Under the pieces are notes generated by a model. It saw only the letters and a list, made by a program, of their open reading frames with translations, did no database searches and had not been told where the DNA came from. Made by a program: the position numbers and the translations under genes. Below are positions 35,414-41,788 of a stretch of 41,788 bases of DNA, piece after piece. Source of the stretch: Candidatus Azophilus lithoversatilis (GTDB lineage Bacteria; Pseudomonadota; Gammaproteobacteria; Pseudomonadales; Azotimanducaceae); contig JAQAJJ010000007.1 in assembly GCA_028278675.1 (NCBI GenBank), positions 1 to 41,788 of the forward strand. The letters are read 5' to 3'. The stretch's first letter is position 1; every line of letters begins with the position of its first letter.

Positions 35414-36484
35414 TTGAAGGCGCTGCTCGTCAAGACCTCCTCCCTGGGTGACGTGGTACATGCCTTGCCGGCGCTGACTGTGGCCCATCGGCACGGGGTG
35501 CGCTTCGATTGGGTGGTGGAGGAAGCCTATCAGGCCATTGCCCAAAGGCATCCGGCGGTGGACCGGGTGATTCCCATTGCTTGGCGGCGTTGGCGGCGCA
35601 GGCTCGTGCGCTCGCGAGGGGGAATGGCGGCATTCCTGGCCGATCTTCGAGTCCGGGAGTACGATTTGGTGCTCGATGCCCAAGGCTTGCTGAAAAGCGC
35701 CTTGGTTGCCGCCGCTGCCCGCGGCATGGAGAGGGTGGGGTTCGCCCGTCGGGACGCGCGCGAGGCCGCCGCCGCGCGGTTCTACCAGCGCGGCGTTGCG
35801 GTGCCTCGGCAACAGCACGCCATCGACCGACAGCGGCAGCTCTTCGCCGGCGCTTTCGGCTACGCCCAGGATGCGGGCGAGCCTTTCGATTTCGGGTTGT
35901 CTCGGCGCGAGTCCGCAGATCAGGCTTGCCGGTCGGTGCGCGATTTGGCGTACCAGTCGGCATGCCTGCTCTTGCACGGCGGCTCCTGGCCATCCAAGCT
36001 TTGGCCGGAGGCCATGTGGGTCGAGTTGGCGCGGCAAGCGGAAGCGGCCGGATTCGAGGTGTTGCTGCCTTGGGGGAATGAAGCGGAGCGCTGCCGCGCC
36101 CAACGCATTGCCGCCCAAGGCAGCGGGCGAATCCTGCCAGCGATGGGCATCGGCGAATGGATCGAAGTCCTGCAAGGCGTGCGCTTGACGGTGGGCGTGG
36201 ACTCGGGATTGGCGCATTTGGCAGCCGCTTGCGGCGTGCCCACCTTGGCCCTGTACGGCAGCACGGCGCCCGACCTGACCGGCTGCCGCGGCGAGCGGGT
36301 CGCCACTTTCGCCTCAACCTTCCCCTGTGCGCCTTGTTTATCGAGAACCTGCCGCTATCGTGGGCCCGGGCGTGTGTGGCGCGATGAGCCGGTGAATCCC
36401 CCTTGCTACGCTGAACTTCCCCCGGAGCGCGTATGGGCGGGGGCTTTGGAGCTGATGGACGCCACTGGCGTTCTGCGTCCCTAA
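35414..36484 (+). CDS. waaC: Lipopolysaccharide heptosyltransferase I
   Basis: WaaC adds the first heptose to Kdo2-lipid A. The 356-residue GT9 protein starts with TTG at 35414 (AAGGAAG 4 nt upstream) as MKALLVKTSSLGDVVHALPAL, the canonical opening. Later parts are LVLDAQGLLKSALVAAAARG, LLHGGSWPSKLWPEAMWVELA and VGVDSGLAHLAAACGVPTLALYGSTAPDLTG. The C-terminus is rich in Cys and Pro. It is followed 47 nt later by the tandem waaG gene. Confidence 0.94.
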   Translation: MKALLVKTSSLGDVVHALPALTVAHRHGVRFDWVVEEAYQAIAQRHPAVDRVIPIAWRRWRRRLVRSRGGMAAFLADLRVREYDLVLDAQGLLKSALVAAAARGMERVGFARRDAREAAAARFYQRGVAVPRQQHAIDRQRQLFAGAFGYAQDAGEPFDFGLSRRESADQACRSVRDLAYQSACLLLHGGSWPSKLWPEAMWVELARQAEAAGFEVLLPWGNEAERCRAQRIAAQGSGRILPAMGIGEWIEVLQGVRLTVGVDSGLAHLAAACGVPTLALYGSTAPDLTGCRGERVATFASTFPCAPCLSRTCRYRGPGRVWRDEPVNPPCYAELPPERVWAGALELMDATGVLRP

Positions 36485-36531
36485 GCGCATTTTGCCGAGG
36501 CTGAAACGACCGTGACGCTTTGGAACTGAAC

Positions 36532-38793
36532 ATGAAGCTGGCCTTCTGCATCTACAAGTACTTCCCGTTCGGCGGCATTCAACGGGACATGATGAAGATG
36601 GTCGCCGAATGCCGCCGCCGCGGGCATCAGGTGCGCATCTACGCCATCCACTGGCGTGACGACGGCCCACTGCCGGATGGCATGGATCTCAAGCTGGCGC
36701 CGGTCAAGGCCGTGACCAATCACCGGCTCTACGAACGCTTCGCCGATTGGGTGCGTGACGACTTGAAGGCCGAACCGGTTGACCTAGTGTTGGGAATGAA
36801 CAAGATGCCGGGCCTGGACGCCTACTATGCCGGGGATTCCTGCTATCAGGACAAGGCCCGCACCCAACGCAGCCCATGGTATCGGCTGCTGCCCAGATAC
36901 AGATCCCTGCTGCGCTCCGAACGAGCGATCTTCGATGCCGGCGCGGGCACGGAGATCCTGACCATCTCCGATGCGCAGACGCCGACCTTCAGGCGCTACT
37001 ACCAGACGCCGCCGGAGCGTTTCCACGCCCTGCCGCCGGGCATCGAACGCGATCGCACGGCACCGTCGGACAAGAGTGCGATCCGCCGGCGCGTGCGGGC
37101 CAGCTTAGGTGTGGGCGAAGCCGAATGCCTGCTCCTCTTCGTCGGTTCCGGATTCGTCAAGAAGGGCCTCGACCGTTTGCTCAAGGCGCTCAAGGCGCTG
37201 CCCGGTGACGTCTTCGCCGGAACTTGGCTCTATGTGCTGGGCGACGACAATGCCGACCCGTTCCAGCGTTTGGCGGCCCGGCTCGGCATAGGCGAGCGGG
37301 TTCGCTTCATGGGCGGACGCCCTGATGTGCCCGATTTCCTCTTCGCCGCCGACGGAGTTGTGTTGCCTGCCTATGACGAGAATGCGGGCATGGTGATCCT
37401 TGAAGCCATGATCGCGGGCACCCCGGCCCTAGTCACGCAAAACTGCGGCTACGCCCGATACCTGCAGCAGGCCCGAGCTGGGCTGGTCACTCCAACACCC
37501 TACAACCAGAACACCTTCAATGCGCAGCTTGCCGAGCTGATCACCTCTGACCAACGAGCGGATTGGGGCCGCAACGGCAGGGCGCTGGCCGACGACGAAC
37601 GCATCTACCAACTCGCGCCCCGCGCTGTGGACCTGCTTGAGGACTTCGCCAGGCGTCCGCGGACCATCGCCTTTTGCCTGTTCAAGTACTTCCCGTTCGG
37701 TGGCTTGCAGCGGGATTTCCTCAAGGTGGCGCTCGAATGCCAGGCGCGGGGCTATCGAGTGCGCGTCTATGTGCTGAACTGGCAGGGCGAAACGCCGGAG
37801 GGCTTTGACGTCGTCCGGGTGCCAGTGGATCGTTGGACCAATCACCGCGTCTATCGGGCATACGCCCGCTGGGTGACGGCGGATCTGGCCATCCGTCGGG
37901 TAGCGGCCGTGGTCGGCTTCAACAAGATGCCCGGCCTCGACTTCTACTACGCCGCTGATCCCTGCTTTGCGGAGAAGGTGCGCAGCCGCCGGGCCAGTCT
38001 CCTCTATCGGTGCACCAGCCGCTGCCGCCTGCTGTCGACACTCGAGCGCGCGGTGTTCGAACCGGACGCCCGCACGGTGACGCTGGCCATTACCGAAGCG
38101 CAAATCGATTCGTTCCGAACCCACTATGGAACCAGCCAGCGACGCTTTCGGCTCATGCCGCCCGGCCTCGGTGAAGATCGGCGCAGACCCGCCGCGGCGG
38201 AGGTGATTCGAAGCGGCTTTCGCCGTCAATTCGAGCTCGACGACGATGAGTCGCTGCTCCTCTTCGTGGGTTCCGGATTCGCCACCAAGGGACTTGACCG
38301 GGTGCTGAGGGCGTTGGCGGCACTGCCCCCGTCCTTGGGCAAGACTCGCCTGTTCGCCATCGGGGAAGATAATCCAAAGCCCTTTCTGCGCATGGCTCGC
38401 AAGTTGGGCGTCTTGAGTCGGGTGCGCCTGCTGCCGGGCAGCGACGATGTGGTCCGGTTTCTGCTCGGCGCGGATCTGCTCGTGCATCCGGCCTATTCCG
38501 AGAGCGGGGGCATCGTCCTGCTTGAGGCGGCCATGACCGGTCTGCCGGTCATCGCTACGGAAACCTGCGGCTTCGCCCATCACGTTGACTGCGCGGGCGC
38601 CGGTCGCATCATCGCTGAGCCCTTCGACCAAGATCGCCTTAACGAGGCGGTGGCGGCCGCGCTGCTCGACCCCTGCCAACGAGCCGAATGGGCAGCCAAC
38701 GGCATTCGCTACGGAGAGCAAGAGGCGCTGTTCAACATGCCCAAGCTGGCGGTGGATTGCATCGAAGCCAAAATCGAGGGCGAAGATGGATAA
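36532..38793 (+). CDS. Tandem WaaG-type LPS core glycosyltransferase (two fused GT4 proteins)
   Basis: WaaG normally adds the first hexose to the second heptose; single enzymes have about 374 residues. This product has 753 and is two complete WaaG-like halves joined at about residue 376. Each half has its own KYFPFGG-x-QRD near its start (KYFPFGGIQRD, KYFPFGGLQRD), NKMPGLD motif, LPPGI/MPPGL stretch, a VGSGF-x-x-KGLDR motif, and the E-x7-E nucleotide-sugar site (ENAGMVILE in the first, ESGGIVLLE in the second). The second half is nearer to canonical WaaG in its last segment (IIAEPFDQDRLNEAV). Both active sites look intact. The ATG at 36532 is preferred over a TTG 12 nt earlier. The stop overlaps waaP by 8 nt. 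The first half may have a changed acceptor or donor. Confidence 0.92.
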   Translation: MKLAFCIYKYFPFGGIQRDMMKMVAECRRRGHQVRIYAIHWRDDGPLPDGMDLKLAPVKAVTNHRLYERFADWVRDDLKAEPVDLVLGMNKMPGLDAYYAGDSCYQDKARTQRSPWYRLLPRYRSLLRSERAIFDAGAGTEILTISDAQTPTFRRYYQTPPERFHALPPGIERDRTAPSDKSAIRRRVRASLGVGEAECLLLFVGSGFVKKGLDRLLKALKALPGDVFAGTWLYVLGDDNADPFQRLAARLGIGERVRFMGGRPDVPDFLFAADGVVLPAYDENAGMVILEAMIAGTPALVTQNCGYARYLQQARAGLVTPTPYNQNTFNAQLAELITSDQRADWGRNGRALADDERIYQLAPRAVDLLEDFARRPRTIAFCLFKYFPFGGLQRDFLKVALECQARGYRVRVYVLNWQGETPEGFDVVRVPVDRWTNHRVYRAYARWVTADLAIRRVAAVVGFNKMPGLDFYYAADPCFAEKVRSRRASLLYRCTSRCRLLSTLERAVFEPDARTVTLAITEAQIDSFRTHYGTSQRRFRLMPPGLGEDRRRPAAAEVIRSGFRRQFELDDDESLLLFVGSGFATKGLDRVLRALAALPPSLGKTRLFAIGEDNPKPFLRMARKLGVLSRVRLLPGSDDVVRFLLGADLLVHPAYSESGGIVLLEAAMTGLPVIATETCGFAHHVDCAGAGRIIAEPFDQDRLNEAVAAALLDPCQRAEWAANGIRYGEQEALFNMPKLAVDCIEAKIEGEDG

Positions 38794-39604
38794 AGCCTAC
38801 GTGGCACCCGAGCTCGCCGAGCGGTTTCGTGGCGAAGACCTGCTCCGCTGGGCCGAATCGGCCAAGGGCGAGGTATTCCGGGAAGTGAAGGGCCGTTCCA
38901 CATTGCGGGTGCAAATCGGCGGACAACCCTACTTTCTCAAGCGGCACCTTGGCGTCGGGTGGTTGGAAATCCTCAAGAACTGGCTGGTTGGCAAGCGCCC
39001 GGTATTGGGTGCGGAGAACGAGTACCGCGCTTGCCGCCATCTCGCCGTCCGGAACTTGGCCGCTCCCCACGTGGCTGCATTCGCCGCCGAGGGCGGCAAT
39101 CCCGCCCGGCGCCGCTCCTTCGTGCTCTGCAAGGAACTGAGCGGCTACGACAGCTTGGAGGCGGTGACTGCGAACTGGGCTCGCCGACCGCCATCACCAC
39201 TGGCTCGGCGGCGGTTGATCTTGGCTGTGGCCTGCTTTGTCCGCCGCCTGCATGAGGCGGGCGTCGTCCATCGGGACCTCTACATCTGCCATCTGCTGCT
39301 GGACCGCCGAAGTTGGGCGCGGGGCGAGGTGCGTTTGGCGGTGCTGGACCTGCACCGGGCGCGGCTGCAGCCCAAGCTCTCCGCCTACTGGAGAAAGCGG
39401 GATTTGGCGGCCCTGCTGTTCTCGACTTTGGACCTTAATCTGCCGGCCAGCTCCAGCCTGCGGTTTCTGCGCATCTACACTGGACGGCCCTTGCGAGAGT
39501 CCTTCGCCGACCACGGACGATTCTGGCGGGCTGTGGCTCGTCGGGCCGAAGCGTTGCGCCGTAAGGCCCGTGGACAGGGACTGGGCGCAGGGCGGCGCTC
39601 TTGA
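38786..39604 (+). CDS. waaP: Lipopolysaccharide core heptose(I) kinase
   Basis: WaaP phosphorylates the first heptose of the LPS core and is needed for an outer membrane barrier. The 272-residue kinase-like protein has the ATP lysine Lys52 in YFLKRHLGVG, the catalytic Asp164 in VVHRDLYICHLLL, the metal Asp188 in VLDLHRARLQ, and RYTGRP-like text at YTGRPLRE near residue 231. The ATG at 38786 overlaps the stop of the tandem waaG by 8 nt. The stop overlaps the next gene's TTG start by 4 nt. Confidence 0.94.
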   Translation: MDKAYVAPELAERFRGEDLLRWAESAKGEVFREVKGRSTLRVQIGGQPYFLKRHLGVGWLEILKNWLVGKRPVLGAENEYRACRHLAVRNLAAPHVAAFAAEGGNPARRRSFVLCKELSGYDSLEAVTANWARRPPSPLARRRLILAVACFVRRLHEAGVVHRDLYICHLLLDRRSWARGEVRLAVLDLHRARLQPKLSAYWRKRDLAALLFSTLDLNLPASSSLRFLRIYTGRPLRESFADHGRFWRAVARRAEALRRKARGQGLGAGRRS

Positions 39605-40968
39605 CCCTCAAGGCGGACGACCTCGTGCGTCTCGGTAGGGATGTCGAGGTTCCGTTCAGCATCGCCTTGGATGGCGAACCCTGCCGGATCAGTCGCATCT
39701 TCCGCCTGCTGCCGGGACGCAGGCTGACGGTGCTTGGCCACTGGCGAGGCCGCGATCTGGTGGTGAAGCTGTTCATCGGGGCGGGCGCGGAACGCTACTG
39801 CGCGCGGGAACGTCGGGGAATCGAACGGCTCCTGGAGAGCGGCACGCCAACGCCTGGGTTGCTTGGTGAAGCGGAGGCAGCGGGGAGCGGGCGGGCGCTG
39901 CTGTTCGACTACCTGCCCGATGCGCGGCCCTTGGCGGCGGGGGACGCCGATGGAGCGATGATGGCGCTGCGCCTGCTCGCCCGCCTGCATGAGCTGGGGC
40001 TGGTTCATCGGGATCCGCACCTGGGCAACTTCATTCACAGCGCCGGCAAGCTGTTGGTCGTCGATGGGGACGGCGTGGGCCGCCTCTGGCGTCGCGGCGA
40101 AGCCGCCGAGCTCAAGGCGGTGGCGGAGTTTCTTGCGCAGCATCCCCCGGCATCGCCGCGCTGGGTGGAGAAGGTGCTGACGGGCTACGCCGACAGTCGC
40201 GGTTGGGCGGCGGATGCGGACCGGCTGCCGAAGGCAATGCGGCTGGTGGCGGCGGCACGGCGGCGGCGGGTGCGGCGCTATCTGGCCAAGACCGAACGCC
40301 CCTGCACCGAGTTCCACGCGAGCGCGAGTTGGCGGCGGCGATGCCTGGTCAAGCGGAATTGGCGCAGCGACGCGGTGACTTTGGCGGAGGCTTTCGCGCA
40401 GGATCCCGAAGCTGGCCTGGAGGGTGCGCAAATCATCAAGGACGGCAACTCGGCCACCGTCTTCCGGCTTAAGCTCGACGGTTCGCCCGTCGTCGTCAAG
40501 CGCTACAACATCAAGAGCCCAAGCCACCGGTTTCGCCGCTGGTTCAAGCGCCGAGCACTGATCGCTTGGCGCAACGGGCACCGGCTCGGATTGCTTATGA
40601 TTCCCACGGCCGCGCCGCTGGCCCTCATCGAGCGCCGCTGGGGTCCGTTGACCGGCCGGTGCTACTTGGTCATGGAAGACAAGGGCGGTCTCGACTTGGG
40701 CACGGAGGCGCTCGCGCAAGGTTGGCCTCCGGGACGTTTGGAGCAGGTCGCCACGCTCTTTGAGCAGCTCAAGTCCGCCGAACTCGGCCACGGCGACACC
40801 AAGGCCAGCAATTTCCTAATCCATGAAGGTCGGGTCCACCTCATTGACCTCGACGCCCTGAGTCCCCGCCGCAACCCGTCTGCTGACGTCGTCCGTTTCC
40901 TTAACAACTTCGACGGCGACCTGTGCACCCAAGCAGAGGCCCTGTTCACTGCGCAGGGACTGTTGTAG
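39601..40968 (+). CDS. Two-domain LPS-core kinase-like protein (double InaA/WaaP-type kinase)
   Basis: The 455-residue protein contains two kinase-like lobes in tandem. Lobe 1 (residues about 1-220) has Lys56 (LVVKLFIG), Asp138 and Asn143 (VHRDPHLGNFI), and Asp155/Asp157 (VVDGDG). Lobe 2 (about 250-455) has Lys300 (VVVKRYN), Asp399 and Asn404 (HGDTKASNFLI), and Asp416/Asp418 (LIDLDAL). Both sets look catalytically complete. Sequence style is that of the InaA/Kdo-kinase group seen after waaP in Pseudomonas. It would phosphorylate core sugars at one or more positions. The TTG start overlaps the waaP stop. Confidence 0.88.
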   Translation: MTLKADDLVRLGRDVEVPFSIALDGEPCRISRIFRLLPGRRLTVLGHWRGRDLVVKLFIGAGAERYCARERRGIERLLESGTPTPGLLGEAEAAGSGRALLFDYLPDARPLAAGDADGAMMALRLLARLHELGLVHRDPHLGNFIHSAGKLLVVDGDGVGRLWRRGEAAELKAVAEFLAQHPPASPRWVEKVLTGYADSRGWAADADRLPKAMRLVAAARRRRVRRYLAKTERPCTEFHASASWRRRCLVKRNWRSDAVTLAEAFAQDPEAGLEGAQIIKDGNSATVFRLKLDGSPVVVKRYNIKSPSHRFRRWFKRRALIAWRNGHRLGLLMIPTAAPLALIERRWGPLTGRCYLVMEDKGGLDLGTEALAQGWPPGRLEQVATLFEQLKSAELGHGDTKASNFLIHEGRVHLIDLDALSPRRNPSADVVRFLNNFDGDLCTQAEALFTAQGLL

Positions 40969-41003
40969 AAGCTGAGGTGGCAGCTATTCTCATTTTGACG
41001 GGG

Positions 41004-41037
41004 CGAGGGCATAACGAACCTTCGGTTCGCGCCCTCG
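41004..41037. repeat. REP-like hairpin with inner stem
   Basis: CGAGGGC (41004-41010) pairs with GCCCTCG (41031-41037) and CGAACC-TTC-GGTTCG (41015-41029) forms the inner hairpin. It is the same two-level design as 35198-35227, with the loop read from the other strand. It lies 35 nt after the double kinase stop, between convergent genes, where it may help end transcription. No other feature is seen in 40969-41113. Confidence 0.75.
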
Positions 41038-41113
41038 ATTGCACCAGCGGCGGCGCGCCGCCGGTGCTGGCTGGCAGGCGGGCCGAGTCCGCCGTGCTCG
41101 AGCGAGCTGATGT

Positions 41114-41788
41114 TTAGGCTTCGGTCGCCTCAAAGCTGCTGATGTTGCGCCTGCCCTCGCTGAACTCGATGCCGATCAAGTGGATCGGCTGGCCGAGGTG
41201 GCGGTACTTGTCGGCGCAGCCCTTCTCCGCCAACTGCCGCAGGGCGGCACCCTCCCCAGCGCGCTCCACCACCTTGAACTCGAAGAGGTACACCCGCCCG
41301 TTGAAGCGCATCGCCAAGTCCAGCCGACCCGCCGACGAGGCGTCCTCGACGGTCAGGTCCATCCCCAGCGCTGCCAAGGCGGCGTAGAAGACGCTGGCGT
41401 AGTAGCCCTCGAACCGGGCGATGTCGTTGCGCCGGTGCCAATCCGACGGGATGCCCGTGAACATGGAGCGGAAAACCGCTTCGACCCCTGCCCAGTCATC
41501 GGCGAGAAAGTGCTGGTAGAGCCGCGCTCCCGTCAAGGCCCGATTCTCGCCGCCCCCGGCAAGGTGGCGGAGCAGCGCCTTGTTCAGGCTTTGGCGGACT
41601 TCCCGGTTCGGATAGCCGAGCCGATAGTGGGTCTCGCCAGCCAAGAAGGCCGACTCCTCGATGGTGAGGTAGCCGGTCTGGAACAGGAGCGCCTCAATGG
41701 CGATCTCCCCCACGTCGAAGCTCGACAGCATGCGCTCATCCGCCTCCAGGCCGTCCAGTTCGAACGTGTTGATCCCGCGACCTGTCAG
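41114..41788 (-). CDS. AAA-ATPase-like/PD-(D/E)XK nuclease superfamily protein, 5' end outside the window
   Basis: The last 224 codons are present and the frame stays open to the window edge, so the N-terminal ATPase part is missing. The visible part has the segment MLSSFDVGEIAIEALLFQTGYLTIEE, the link region YRLGYPNREVRQSLNKALL, and a PD-(D/E)XK module: FEGYYASVFYAALAALG, the acid in SAGRLDLAMRF and the EFK motif in VYLFEFKVVERAG. Such proteins are common in Bacteroidetes and in some symbionts and are of unknown function. The gene is convergent with the LPS operon. Confidence 0.85.
   Translation of the reverse strand: MTGRGINTFELDGLEADERMLSSFDVGEIAIEALLFQTGYLTIEESAFLAGETHYRLGYPNREVRQSLNKALLRHLAGGGENRALTGARLYQHFLADDWAGVEAVFRSMFTGIPSDWHRRNDIARFEGYYASVFYAALAALGMDLTVEDASSAGRLDLAMRFNGRVYLFEFKVVERAGEGAALRQLAEKGCADKYRHLGQPIHLIGIEFSEGRRNISSFEATEA

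Overview
The window is GC-rich chromosomal DNA from a proteobacterium, most likely a gammaproteobacterium whose exact lineage cannot be fixed from sequence alone. The gene content and order support this: lgt-thyA-folA, argE-argA (classical N-acetylglutamate synthase), fabV, ccoNOQP, and especially glnE-ilvE-waaF-waaC-waaG-waaP-kinase, an order I recall from Pseudomonas. Starts other than ATG are common (GTG and TTG), and many neighbours overlap by 4 nt (ATGA, GTGA or TTGA).

Layout. 1-623: the wreck of a PL6-type polysaccharide lyase gene and one copy of a dispersed 89-bp repeat. 624-6324: ampD (-) diverging from nadC-lhr (+); lhr contains a perfect 16-bp inverted repeat. 6325-6781: a perfect 12-bp hairpin 4 nt in front of an abnormal class II (leucine-type) tRNA whose anticodon is GGC (alanine). 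6782-10489: a Yip1 membrane protein gene and a ccoNOQP cbb3 oxidase operon on the minus strand. 10627-16470: YihY/BrkB, an LLM oxidoreductase, a class III aminotransferase with a GST-like gene, a RelE/RelB-type toxin-antitoxin pair and an NRDE (TANGO2) protein. 16610-22210: lgt-thyA-folA-AcoX-like kinase-fabV and a membrane adenylate cyclase. 22328-25472: Uma2, hemE, GNAT, VOC and a small RRM protein. 25615-29838 (-): argE-argA-ilvD. 30306-40968 (+): glnE, ilvE and the LPS inner-core operon. 41114-end (-): the 3' part of an AAA/PD-(D/E)XK protein.

How the genes work together. The LPS block is the most coherent system. WaaF and WaaC would add the heptoses, a WaaG-WaaG double protein would add hexose(s), and WaaP plus a two-domain kinase would phosphorylate the core. 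The argE-argA-ilvD block and ilvE serve arginine and branched-chain amino-acid synthesis. lgt, fabV and ampD serve envelope building and recycling. thyA and folA form the usual thymidylate/folate pair.

Most unusual points: (1) the leucine-scaffold tRNA with an alanine anticodon and a 31-nt variable region; (2) the tandem WaaG fusion followed by a double kinase; (3) an 89-bp dispersed repeat with three good copies and one degenerate in-frame copy inside the GST gene; (4) a family of CGAGGGC-type palindromes in intergenic DNA; (5) the long perfect inverted repeat inside lhr.
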